The translations under genes were made by a program, and so were the position numbers. From an uncultured Clostridia bacterium (GTDB taxonomy: Bacteria > Bacillota > Clostridia > TANB77 > CAG-508): DNA of 51,466 nucleotides. Where the stretch lies: assembly GCA_947631745.1 (NCBI GenBank), contig CANRMM010000006.1, forward strand, positions 1-51,466, in the 5' to 3' direction. Positions within the stretch are counted from its first letter, which is position 1. Every line of letters begins with the position of its first letter. The notes under the pieces were generated by a model. The model was not told the DNA's origin and ran no database searches. It was given only the letters and a program-made list of their open reading frames with translations. Positions 9,628 to 18,388 of the stretch are shown piece after piece.

Positions 9628-10484
9628 GTATAGAATTATTTGATACACATGCACATTATAATGATGAAAAGTTTGATGAGGATAGAGAAGAGATTATTCA
9701 AAAGGTATATGAATCCGGCGTTAAAAAGTTAGTTAATGCCGGATATAGTTTAGCATCTTCTAAAAAGGCGATAGAGATTGCGAAGGATTATGATTGGATG
9801 TATGTTATTTGTGGTATTTCACCTAATGATATACCGAATTCGAAGGATAAAATTGATGAACAAATTGGAGAGCTAGAGGAGTTAATGAAAAATTATGTGA
9901 AAAGTGTGGAAAACATACCATCAAATTCACGAATTCTTGGAGATAAAATAAGTAAAAAAATTGTAGCAATAGGAGAAATTGGATTAGATTATTATTGGAA
10001 TAAGGAAAATAAAGACTTACAGAAACATGCATTTATGAAGCAGATAGAATTGGCAAATAGATTGAATTTACCAATTGTTATTCATACAAGGGAAGCGGCT
10101 GATGATACAATTGATATTTTAAAAAATAAAATTACTGTTGATAAAAAAGGAATTTTTCATTGTTGTCCTATGAATAGAGAACTAATTAAACAAGCACTTC
10201 AGTTAGGATTCTTTATTTCTTTTGCTGGCCCTATTACTTTTAAAAATGCTAAAAATGCAGATGAAATGATAGAAATGGTTCCTTTAGATAGAATTTTGAT
10301 TGAAACAGATAGTCCATACCTTTCACCAGAGCCTAATAGAGGAAAAAGAAATGATTCTAGAAATGTTTATTATATGGCAAAAAAAATTGCAGAGGTGAAA
10401 AAATGTACTATAGAAGAAATAGCAAAGTATACTTATAATAATGCTGAGAAAATTTTTGAAATAGGGGAAGGTAAGGCTTTATGA
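9624..10484 (+). CDS. tatD: TatD family metal-dependent hydrolase/DNase
   Basis: LFDTHAHYNDEKFDEDR, AIGEIGLDYYWN, PIVIHTREAADDT, LIETDSPYLSPEPNRGKRN. Confidence 0.94.
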   Translation: MSIELFDTHAHYNDEKFDEDREEIIQKVYESGVKKLVNAGYSLASSKKAIEIAKDYDWMYVICGISPNDIPNSKDKIDEQIGELEELMKNYVKSVENIPSNSRILGDKISKKIVAIGEIGLDYYWNKENKDLQKHAFMKQIELANRLNLPIVIHTREAADDTIDILKNKITVDKKGIFHCCPMNRELIKQALQLGFFISFAGPITFKNAKNADEMIEMVPLDRILIETDSPYLSPEPNRGKRNDSRNVYYMAKKIAEVKKCTIEEIAKYTYNNAEKIFEIGEGKAL

Positions 10485-10624
10485 TGGCATTAGTATTAAT
10501 TATTTTAATTTCTTTTTTGGTAATTTTATTTTTAGTAGGAATAGTATTGGCTATTGTACTTCCAATTGTATTATCAAATAGAAATAAGGAAAATGGTAAT
10601 AGTAATGAAAAAAATAATTTTTGA
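10481..10624 (+). CDS. Small membrane protein, 47 aa (below ORF-track cutoff)
   Basis: ATGA overlap with tatD stop; MMALVLIILISFLVILFLVGIVLAIVLPIVLSNRNKENGNSNEKNNF: one long hydrophobic helix and polar tail. Confidence 0.5.
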   Translation: MMALVLIILISFLVILFLVGIVLAIVLPIVLSNRNKENGNSNEKNNF

Positions 10625-10629
10625 AGATT

Positions 10630-10678
10630 ATAAAAAGAAAATGATATGTATAAAAAATCATTATCATTTTCTTTTTAT
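10630..10678. terminator. Bidirectional terminator hairpin
   Basis: 17-bp perfect stem (ATAAAAAGAAAATGATA / TATCATTTTCTTTTTAT) between convergent units. Confidence 0.8.
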
Positions 10679-10691
10679 TTAGTTTATATTA

Positions 10692-11702
10692 TTATTTAAT
10701 TGCATTTTTAGCATATATGTTATTAACTATTTCTGTATAAGGAGCTTTTTGTTCTAATTCTCCTGCTAGTGTCATTACTTCTTGTAATCTATTAAAAGCA
10801 TCTTCTTCTAGTATAGGAGTTTCATTCCAAGCATCAATATCTTTATAACTTTGAATAGAAGCTTCTAATAAAGCTAAATCTGTGTCTGGAAAGAAGTCTT
10901 GTATAGCCTCTGCAATTTCTTTGGAAGTGTGTGATTTTACCCATTGTTGTCCTTTATAAATAGCATTTGTAAAGGTTTGAATAGTATCTTCATTATTTTG
11001 GATATAGCTTTCTTTTGCAAAATATGCTGTATATGGAATTTCACCTGCTTCTTTGCCAACAGATGCTACAACGTATCCTTTTCCTTCTTGTTCTGTTAAA
11101 GAGGCTGTAGGCTCAAATAAAGTGACGTAATCAGCATTTCCAGAAGCAAAAGCACCTGCCATTAGATCAAATTTTATGCTATCATCTAATATTAAATCTG
11201 TTTCTGGATTGATTCCATTTTGCTTTAATACATATTCTAGTGTCATGTAAGGCACGCCACCTTTTCGACCTGGAATAACAGTTTTTCCTTTTAAGTCATT
11301 CCAGTCGAATGAATCTGTATCTTTTCTTGCTACTAAAAAAGAACCATCTTTTTTAGTTAGTTGTGCAAAAACTTGTGTATGATCTTCTTTTCCTTCATTA
11401 TAAACATAGATAGATGCTTCTGGACCTGCAAATCCTATATCACATTGATTTGCAAGAACAGCAGTCATAACTGCATCAGCACCTTGACCAGTTGTTAATT
11501 CTATTTCTATACCATTATCTTTAAAAAATCCTTGGCTAATGGCAACATATTGGGGTGCATAAAAAACAGAACGTGTTACTTCATTTACTTTTATTAATTT
11601 TAAATCAGAAGTAGCATGTTCTGAGTTCCTTGACGATATTATTCCTATAGCAATGGCAATTATTATGACAATTGCTATGATGATTGTGATTGTTCGTTTC
11701 AA
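10692..11702 (-). CDS. ABC transporter substrate-binding protein, NMT1/THI5/SsuA-like
   Basis: APQYVAISQGFFKDNGIEIELTTGQGADAVMTAVLANQCDIGFAGPEASI; next to permease and ATPase. Confidence 0.88.
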   Translation of the reverse strand: MKRTITIIIAIVIIIAIAIGIISSRNSEHATSDLKLIKVNEVTRSVFYAPQYVAISQGFFKDNGIEIELTTGQGADAVMTAVLANQCDIGFAGPEASIYVYNEGKEDHTQVFAQLTKKDGSFLVARKDTDSFDWNDLKGKTVIPGRKGGVPYMTLEYVLKQNGINPETDLILDDSIKFDLMAGAFASGNADYVTLFEPTASLTEQEGKGYVVASVGKEAGEIPYTAYFAKESYIQNNEDTIQTFTNAIYKGQQWVKSHTSKEIAEAIQDFFPDTDLALLEASIQSYKDIDAWNETPILEEDAFNRLQEVMTLAGELEQKAPYTEIVNNIYAKNAIK

Positions 11703-11724
11703 AGTATTGCTCTCCTTTCATATA

Positions 11725-12534
11725 TTATCTAAATTTTTTTGTACGAAGAATAATTTTTTCAAGAAGAAGAACTGAAGCATACATTAATCCAGCGACAATC
11801 CCTAAAATAAGTACACTTGTCATTACTAAGTCTAGTTTAAATACTTGACCTCCATAAACAATTAAATAGCCAAGCCCAGCTTTAGAAACTAGAAATTCTC
11901 CAGAAATAACGCCAACAAGTGAAAGTCCAATATTTACTTTAAGTGAATTTATAAAAGTTGATAGATTTGCTGGAATAATGACTTTGGTTAATATTTGAAA
12001 TTTTGTTGCTTTAAATGTTCTTGCCATTTTTATAATTTCTGTATCTGTTTTCATGAAGCCATTTAAGTTTTCTAGAATTGTAACAACTAAAGAGATGGCG
12101 ATAGCCATTACAATAATGGCGGGGGTACCAGCACCAACCCATATAATTATTACAGGACCTAGGGCTACTTTAGGAAGACTGTTTAATACTACTAAAAAAG
12201 GCTCTGAAACTTTTGCAATAAAATCTGACCACCATAAAATTATGCCTATTAAGGTTCCAAGAAATGTACCAATTAAAAATCCTATTATTGTTTCATAGGT
12301 GGTGACCCAAATATGCATTAATAAATCATTAGAGGTTAAATTAAAAAAGGTATTTAGAATTCTGCTAGGCTGACTCATAATAAAGCTATCAATTATGCCA
12401 CAATTTGCTAGTATTTCCCATATTGCTAAAAAACAAATAAGAATTGCTATTTGTGTAAATAAAATTAGGTATTTTTTATGTTTTTGCTTTTTTAAATATT
12501 GTTTTCGTTCTGCTGAAATGCTGTTTTCATTCAT
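11725..12534 (-). CDS. ABC transporter permease (SsuC/TauC/ThiX-type)
   Basis: Six-TM-like hydrophobic pattern and EAA-type loop 'EIIKMARTFKATKFQILTKVIIPANLSTFINSLKVNIGLSLVGVISGEFL'. Confidence 0.9.
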   Translation of the reverse strand: MNENSISAERKQYLKKQKHKKYLILFTQIAILICFLAIWEILANCGIIDSFIMSQPSRILNTFFNLTSNDLLMHIWVTTYETIIGFLIGTFLGTLIGIILWWSDFIAKVSEPFLVVLNSLPKVALGPVIIIWVGAGTPAIIVMAIAISLVVTILENLNGFMKTDTEIIKMARTFKATKFQILTKVIIPANLSTFINSLKVNIGLSLVGVISGEFLVSKAGLGYLIVYGGQVFKLDLVMTSVLILGIVAGLMYASVLLLEKIILRTKKFR

Positions 12535-13294
12535 CTATACCCAACTCCCTCCATAGAGTATCAAAATATTCTGTGAATTTTGGATTTTGTCGACAATTAA
12601 TAGGAGTTTTATTTTCCATGTCAAATTCTAGAGTGTGTATTTTCTTTACTGTTCCAGGACGTTTTGTTAAAACTAATACTCTATCAGACATACTAATTGC
12701 TTCCGAAATATCATGTGTTACCATCATTGTTGTGATATTTTCTTTTTTTAAAATTTCATAAATATCGTTTGTAACCATAATTCTAGTTTGATAATCTAAG
12801 GCAGAAAAAGCTTCATCTAATAGAAGGATTTTAGGTTTTACAGCTAGTGTCCTAATAAGTGCTACTCTTTGCCTCATACCACCTGATAATTCTGAAGGAT
12901 ATTTGTCTTTAAAATCATATAAATTATACTTTTTTAATAATTCTTCTGCATAAGTTTTTGTTTCTAAATTTACTTTTCCTTTTATTTCGAGTCCGAATAG
13001 AATGTTGCTAAGAATTGTTCTCCATTCTAGTAGGCAGTCCTTTTGAAGCATGTATCCAATTTTCGAAGAAATACCATTAATTTGTTCTCCCTGTATGTAT
13101 ATTTCTCCACTTGATTTAGCTTCTAATCCTGCAATAATAGAAAGGAGAGTTGATTTGCCACACCCACTTGGACCAATGATTGAAAAAAATTCACCTTCAT
13201 TGACATGAAAAGTTACATCTTTTAATGCTTGAATTTCATTTTTTGAACCTTGATATTTTTTATTTAGGTTTTTTACTTCTAATAGTTTTGCCAT
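12527..13294 (-). CDS. ABC transporter ATP-binding protein (SsuB/TauB/ThiZ-type)
   Basis: Walker A GPSGCGKST, signature LSGGMRQR, Walker B ILLLDEAFSALD. Start moved to MAKLLEV (13294) because of upstream AAGGAG/GGAAG SD. Confidence 0.92.
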   Translation of the reverse strand: MAKLLEVKNLNKKYQGSKNEIQALKDVTFHVNEGEFFSIIGPSGCGKSTLLSIIAGLEAKSSGEIYIQGEQINGISSKIGYMLQKDCLLEWRTILSNILFGLEIKGKVNLETKTYAEELLKKYNLYDFKDKYPSELSGGMRQRVALIRTLAVKPKILLLDEAFSALDYQTRIMVTNDIYEILKKENITTMMVTHDISEAISMSDRVLVLTKRPGTVKKIHTLEFDMENKTPINCRQNPKFTEYFDTLWRELGIDE

Positions 13295-13467
13295 GGTTAA
13301 TTTACTTCCTTTCTCCTTGTGTTTATCCTCGATATATATTATGTAAAACATAAACAAGAAGTGAAAAAAAATTAAAATTTTCCAAAATGTACTATTCCGT
13401 AGTCATATTCTTAGTACAAGCAACATATAATATTAATATATCAGTACTTTGGACAATATATCAAAAT

Positions 13468-13496
13468 TTGACATATCATTCTAGAAATGTTATAAT
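13468..13496 (+). promoter_or_regulatory. Consensus sigma-A promoter TTGACA-17-TATAAT
   Basis: TTGACA 13468-13473, TATAAT 13491-13496, upstream of the 3D-domain gene. Confidence 0.8.
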
Positions 13497-13532
13497 GTAG
13501 ATGTTGCTTTTAAAGGAGGGAACAAATTTCTT

Positions 13533-14531
13533 ATGAAAAATGATGATAAAGCATCAATATCATTAAAAAAGATAATATGTATTACTGTTGTACTTATTTT
13601 CCTTTTAGGAATTGGTGTTATGGCAGGTAATGTCAAAGTTAATAGTGTTAAAATAGTATTAGCTAGTGGTTATGAGATGAATGTTTTAACAACTAAAACA
13701 AATATAAAAGAAATTTTAGATGAAAATCATATTATATTACTTGAAAATGAGAAAGTTACACCAAATGAAGATGAAGAACTTTCTGATAATAAAACAATTA
13801 TTATTTCAAAAGATACAGAAGAAGTTGTTATTTCTTCAGAAGTAGAAACATCAGAAAATGTTTCAGTAGAAGAAGTATTAGAAGAAAATTATTCAAAAAT
13901 CGTTGAGAAGATTGTTAAAGAAAAAGTAAAAATACCATACGAAACAATTACAAAAGATGTTTCAACAGGTTCAGGAACAACACAAAATAGTGTAGTTCAA
14001 GATGGTGTAGATGGTGAAAAAGAAGTTACTTATAAAGTAAAATATCAGAATGATAAAGAAATTGAAAAAGTAGAAATATCTTCAAAAGTTATTAAGGAAC
14101 CAATTGATAAAATTATAGAAGTAAGAACAAGACAAGTTACATCAAGAAGTTCAAGAACAGCTACTTCAAATCCAGCTTTAACAGCTTCTACTACTCTTGC
14201 AAAAAAAGTAGCAGATATTACACCAGAAGTTGTTACATTTAATACATCAGCTTATTGTCCTTGTGTTAGCTGTTGTGGTAAATCAAATGGTATTACAGCT
14301 TCAGGAGCACCAGCATGTGCTTGGTATACTGTAGCTGCAGGTTCTGCTTATCCAATGGGTACAGTTATTTATATACCATATTTTAAGGACGAACCAAATG
14401 GAGGATGGTTTGTAGTACAAGATAGAGGTGGAGCCATCTCAAGTAGTAAATTAGACATTTTTATGAATACACATGGTGAAGCACTACAATTTGGAAGACG
14501 TGATTTAGAATGTTATGTATATGTTTTTTAA
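13533..14531 (+). CDS. YabE-like cell-wall protein: DUF348-like, G5 and C-terminal 3D domain
   Basis: N-terminal TM; 'VLASGYEMNVLTTKTNIKEILDENHIIL'; G5-like segment; 3D domain 'FNTSAYCPCVSCCGKSNGITASG...MGTVIYIPYF...VQDRGGAI...LDIFM..H.EALQFGRR'. Confidence 0.88.
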   Translation: MKNDDKASISLKKIICITVVLIFLLGIGVMAGNVKVNSVKIVLASGYEMNVLTTKTNIKEILDENHIILLENEKVTPNEDEELSDNKTIIISKDTEEVVISSEVETSENVSVEEVLEENYSKIVEKIVKEKVKIPYETITKDVSTGSGTTQNSVVQDGVDGEKEVTYKVKYQNDKEIEKVEISSKVIKEPIDKIIEVRTRQVTSRSSRTATSNPALTASTTLAKKVADITPEVVTFNTSAYCPCVSCCGKSNGITASGAPACAWYTVAAGSAYPMGTVIYIPYFKDEPNGGWFVVQDRGGAISSSKLDIFMNTHGEALQFGRRDLECYVYVF

Positions 14532-14542
14532 AATAAAAACGG

Positions 14543-14580
14543 AAAATGGCTCAAAAGTAAATTTTGAGCTGTTTTTCTTT
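14543..14580 (+). terminator. Rho-independent terminator after 3D-domain gene
   Basis: GCTCAAAA/TTTTGAGC stem extended by A/T and G-U pairs, followed by GTTTTTCTTTT. Confidence 0.8.
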
Positions 14581-14596
14581 TGATAGGAGTAAAAAA

Positions 14597-15358
14597 ATGA
14601 AATTAATTTCGTGGAATGTAAATGGATTAAGAGCAGTAATTAATAAAGGTTTTCAAGATTTCTTTAAAGAAATAAATGCAGATGTTTTTTGCATTCAAGA
14701 AACAAAAATGCAAAAAGATCAAATAGATGAAGGAATTGGAAATATTTTTGATGGTTACTATGCCTATTGGAATAGTGCTGAAAAAAAAGGATATTCTGGA
14801 ACTGCAATTTTTACCAGAAAAGAGCCTATGTCAGTTCATTATGGAATTGGTATAGATGAACATGATAAAGAGGGAAGAGTTATTACTTTAGAGTTTGAAG
14901 ATTTTTATTTGGTGAATTGCTATACACCAAATTCAAAGAGAGAACTAGAAAGATTGGATTATAGGATGATATGGGAAGATGCCTTTAGAGCATATCTTTT
15001 AAAATTAGATAAAGTAAAGCCAGTTATTTTGTGTGGAGATTTGAATGTAGCACATCAGGAAATAGATTTAAAAAATCCTAAGACAAATCATAGAAATGCA
15101 GGATTTACAGATGAAGAAAGAGGAAAAATGACAGAACTTTTATCAGCAGGATTTACAGATAGTTTTCGCTACTTATATCCAAATAAGGAAAATTGTTATT
15201 CATGGTGGTCATATATGTTCCATGCTAGAGAGAAAAACGCTGGTTGGAGAATAGATTATTTTATTGTATCAAAATCAATAGAAGGGAAAATTAAAGAGAG
15301 TTATATTTTCTCAGAAATTATGGGTAGTGACCATTGCCCAGTAGGTTTGGAAATATAG
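14597..15358 (+). CDS. exoA: Exodeoxyribonuclease III
   Basis: [75 protein letters not shown] before ATG 14597. Confidence 0.95.
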   Translation: MKLISWNVNGLRAVINKGFQDFFKEINADVFCIQETKMQKDQIDEGIGNIFDGYYAYWNSAEKKGYSGTAIFTRKEPMSVHYGIGIDEHDKEGRVITLEFEDFYLVNCYTPNSKRELERLDYRMIWEDAFRAYLLKLDKVKPVILCGDLNVAHQEIDLKNPKTNHRNAGFTDEERGKMTELLSAGFTDSFRYLYPNKENCYSWWSYMFHAREKNAGWRIDYFIVSKSIEGKIKESYIFSEIMGSDHCPVGLEI

Positions 15359-15374
15359 GAGAGGAGCTGATAAT

Positions 15375-16517
15375 ATGGGAGAAAAAAAGAAAACAATTAC
15401 AAAATGGCTTTACTGGTTCTTGTTTGCAGTAGCAGTTATTGCAGTTTATAAGACTTTGGATAATTTTCAAGATATAGGGAATTGGATTAAAGAATTATTG
15501 GATGTTTTGATGCCATTCCTAATTGGAATATTAATTGCTTATTTATTATACATACCATGTAGAAAGATAGAGAATATTTATCTAAAAGCAAAGAAATTAA
15601 AATTTATTAAGAAAAGAGCAAGAGGATTATCTGTTCTTACTGTATATCTTATTGTAGTAATTCTTATTGTAATTTCTTTTACTTTTTTAATACCAGTTAT
15701 TTCTACCAGTATTATTGATTTAGTCAGTAACTTTCAAGGATATTATAATGACACGATGAATGGGTATGCAAACTTACCTGAGGATTCTATTTTAAAAAGT
15801 GAAGTCGTTTCGGAACTTATTAATAATATTCGTAATATTGATTTTAAACAATATATTAATTTAGAAAAAATTGCGGATTATGCAAAAGGTGCGATTAACT
15901 TTGCAACAAAAATTTTTGACTTCTTTGTGGCAGTTATTGTATCTGTTTATATGTTACTTCAAAGAAGAGAAATTTTAGAATTTTTGAAGAAGCTTGCTAG
16001 AGCAATGTTAGAGGAAAGAAGCTATCATCACTTAGGAAGATATTTTGAAAGAACCAATTCTATTTTCTTTAATTTCCTAGCAGGGCAATTTATTGATGGA
16101 ATTGTGGTAGGAATTATTACATCTATTGCGATGTCTATTTTAGGAGTTAAATATGCTATCTTATTAGGATTTATGATTGGATTATTTAACATGATACCTT
16201 ATTTTGGAGCAATTATAGCAGTAATTATTGCTACAATAATTACAATTTTAACAGGTGGTTTAGGTCAAGCTGTCGCTATGTTAATTGTAGTTGTTATCTT
16301 ACAGCAGATTGATGCAAATATTATTAATCCAAAGATTATAGGGTCATCTTTAAAAATTAGTCCTTTATTAGTAATTTTTGGTGTTACTGTTGGAGGAGCA
16401 TATTTTGGTATATGGGGTATGTTCTTGGCAGTTCCTGTTATTGCAGTTTTAAAATTAGTTGTAACAGATTACATAGAGTATAAGAATAGAAAAAAGAGTC
16501 AACTAGTTGAAGAATAA
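15375..16517 (+). CDS. AI-2E family transporter (PerM/YtvI-like)
   Basis: Polytopic; 'GQFIDGIVVGIITSIAMSILGVKYAILLGFMIGLFNMIPYFGAIIAVIIA', 'IIGSSLKISPLLVIFGVTVGGAYFGIWGMFLAVPVIAVLK'. Confidence 0.92.
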   Translation: MGEKKKTITKWLYWFLFAVAVIAVYKTLDNFQDIGNWIKELLDVLMPFLIGILIAYLLYIPCRKIENIYLKAKKLKFIKKRARGLSVLTVYLIVVILIVISFTFLIPVISTSIIDLVSNFQGYYNDTMNGYANLPEDSILKSEVVSELINNIRNIDFKQYINLEKIADYAKGAINFATKIFDFFVAVIVSVYMLLQRREILEFLKKLARAMLEERSYHHLGRYFERTNSIFFNFLAGQFIDGIVVGIITSIAMSILGVKYAILLGFMIGLFNMIPYFGAIIAVIIATIITILTGGLGQAVAMLIVVVILQQIDANIINPKIIGSSLKISPLLVIFGVTVGGAYFGIWGMFLAVPVIAVLKLVVTDYIEYKNRKKSQLVEE

Positions 16518-16540
16518 TTTTTAAAATTAAAGATTTATTT

Positions 16541-16618
16541 TAAGAAAAAATTAATAATTTTATCCCTTTTTTCTTAATAATTATGTGTTATAGTTATTAA
16601 GGAACAAAGGGATTTTTT
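16541..16618 (+). terminator. Terminator region with two mutually exclusive hairpins
   Basis: Hairpin A TAAGAAAAAA/TTTTTTCTTA (16541-16576) overlaps a long hairpin B (about 16562-16613, one bulged C) that ends in TTTTTT. Confidence 0.65.
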
Positions 16619-16644
16619 ACATTATGTTATTTATATGATATAAT
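16615..16644 (+). promoter_or_regulatory. Putative promoter TTTTAC-18-TATAAT for the two-component operon
   Basis: TATAAT 16639-16644 about 30 nt upstream of the response-regulator ATG. Confidence 0.45.
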
Positions 16645-16673
16645 AGAAAAGAAGTAATAAGGGGAGTTAGTTT

Positions 16674-17375
16674 ATGTATAATATTTTGGTAGTAGATGAT
16701 GATGAAGAGATTGTAAAGGCAATTGAAATATATCTTTCAAAAGAAGGGTACCATATTTTTAAAGCTTATAATGGTAGACAGGCTTTAGAAGTAATTAATA
16801 AAGAAGAGATTCATCTAGTGTTATTAGATATTATGATGCCAGAATTAGATGGAATTAGTGTAGCAAATATTATTCGAAAAGATAAAGCGATTCCTATTAT
16901 TATGCTATCTGCAAAATCAGAAGATTATGATAAGATAGCAGGACTTAATAATGGAGCAGATGATTACATTACTAAACCATTTAATCCATTAGAATTAATA
17001 GCAAGGGTAAATTCTCAAATAAGACGATATACTTCTCTAGGATCAATTGCAAAAAATGGAGAAGAAGGAATTTATCGAACAGGGCAATTAGAGATAAATG
17101 ATATAACTAAACAAGTTCAGGTAGAGGGAAAAGAAGTAAAACTAACGCCAACGGAATATAATATTTTAAAATTTTTGACTAAAAATAAGGGAGTGGTGTA
17201 TTCCATAGAGCAAATTTATGAAAATGTATGGGAAGAAGAAAGTTATGGAGCAGAAAATATTATAGCTGTTCACATTAGGCACATTCGCGAAAAAATAGAA
17301 ATCAATCCTCGAGAACCTAAATATTTAAAGGTTATATGGGGAGTTGGTTATAAAATAGAGAACCTTGAAAATTAG
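16674..17375 (+). CDS. OmpR-family response regulator
   Basis: Receiver ILVVDDDEEIVKAI...LLDIMMPELDG...DDYITKPFNPLEL and winged-helix C-terminus (LTPTEYNILKFL...VWGVGYKIE). Confidence 0.93.
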   Translation: MYNILVVDDDEEIVKAIEIYLSKEGYHIFKAYNGRQALEVINKEEIHLVLLDIMMPELDGISVANIIRKDKAIPIIMLSAKSEDYDKIAGLNNGADDYITKPFNPLELIARVNSQIRRYTSLGSIAKNGEEGIYRTGQLEINDITKQVQVEGKEVKLTPTEYNILKFLTKNKGVVYSIEQIYENVWEEESYGAENIIAVHIRHIREKIEINPREPKYLKVIWGVGYKIENLEN

Positions 17376-17401
17376 ATTTTTATAATAAGGAGAAGTGATA
17401 G

Positions 17402-18388
17402 ATGGAAAAGACAAAAAGAAAAATTTGCTGGATTCGTGTATTTAAAAATTTATCTTATTTTATGATACCATTGTTATTTATTCTTCTACTTGCTTGTTTG
17501 ATGGCATTAGTTAATAGTACAAATTCTATGAGAAAAGGCCAAACATATTTTGAATCAGTAGATTTTGCTGACTCGTATGCAGAATCTATAGAAGAAGCAA
17601 TTAGTGAAATTAATGGCATTAATCAAATATATGCTAATATTGAGGAAGAATATGGAGAAGGGCTATATGGGGAAAGACTGATTTATGGCTATTATTCTTA
17701 TTCTATTATTGGTGATGAAGATAATGGTGTAGAAATACCTATTTATTATTTAAGATTTCAATCTAATTTTAACTATTTAATTATTGATCATGAAAATAAT
17801 TCAGTTTATACAAATGTTGAAGATAGTATTGATAATAACACAATTGAAGCAATTAAATCTCATATTTTATCAAATCGTTTATATTGGCAATATGCAAATG
17901 GGGAGATAGATACTTCTATTCAAACATTAAAGAGTAATATGGATGAAAATACAGATTTCTATCGAAAAAATTTAAAGGATGGTCAATATGAAATTTATAC
18001 TTGCATCTTAGAAGATGTTCCTAATTATGATAATTATTTTTATCGTTATTGGGTATATAATATAATTTCAACATTACGAGAACTTTCTATTTATATTATA
18101 CCTGGAATTATATTTTTATTTGGAATTATGATTTTGGTTATTTTATTAGGAATTGGAAGAACTGCTAGAGAAGAAGGTATTCACTTAAACTTTTTAGATA
18201 AATGGAGTTTGGAAATTGTTTTAATGTTATCTATACCGTTTTATGTTTTTTCTTTTTTATGTTGCTTGATTAGTATTAATAATGGACCATTATTAGAATT
18301 AATTTTTGCTCGGAATGGGATTAGGAACTTTTTATATTACAAGTATTGTTTTATTAGAGACAATAGTAAAAAGATTAAAGACACATAG
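17402..18388 (+). CDS. Histidine kinase, N-terminal sensor/TM part (out of frame with kinase core)
   Basis: N-terminal TM, extracytoplasmic region, further TM segments; C-terminus becomes atypical (ARNGIRNFLYYKYCFIRDNSKKIKDT) where the downstream ORF takes over. Confidence 0.75.
   Translation: MEKTKRKICWIRVFKNLSYFMIPLLFILLLACLMALVNSTNSMRKGQTYFESVDFADSYAESIEEAISEINGINQIYANIEEEYGEGLYGERLIYGYYSYSIIGDEDNGVEIPIYYLRFQSNFNYLIIDHENNSVYTNVEDSIDNNTIEAIKSHILSNRLYWQYANGEIDTSIQTLKSNMDENTDFYRKNLKDGQYEIYTCILEDVPNYDNYFYRYWVYNIISTLRELSIYIIPGIIFLFGIMILVILLGIGRTAREEGIHLNFLDKWSLEIVLMLSIPFYVFSFLCCLISINNGPLLELIFARNGIRNFLYYKYCFIRDNSKKIKDT

Noticed and set aside
12053-12298. Plus-strand 81-aa ORF opposite the ABC permease
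   Set aside because: Shadow ORF of a well-supported minus-strand gene.
13295-13357. 21-aa N-terminal extension of the ABC ATPase ORF
   Set aside because: Upstream of the better SD-associated start at 13294; no homology-like content.
13358-13467. Riboswitch upstream of the SsuA/NMT1-type ABC operon (e.g. TPP)
   Set aside because: No recognisable THI-box core motifs on the minus strand and too little space before the divergent promoter.
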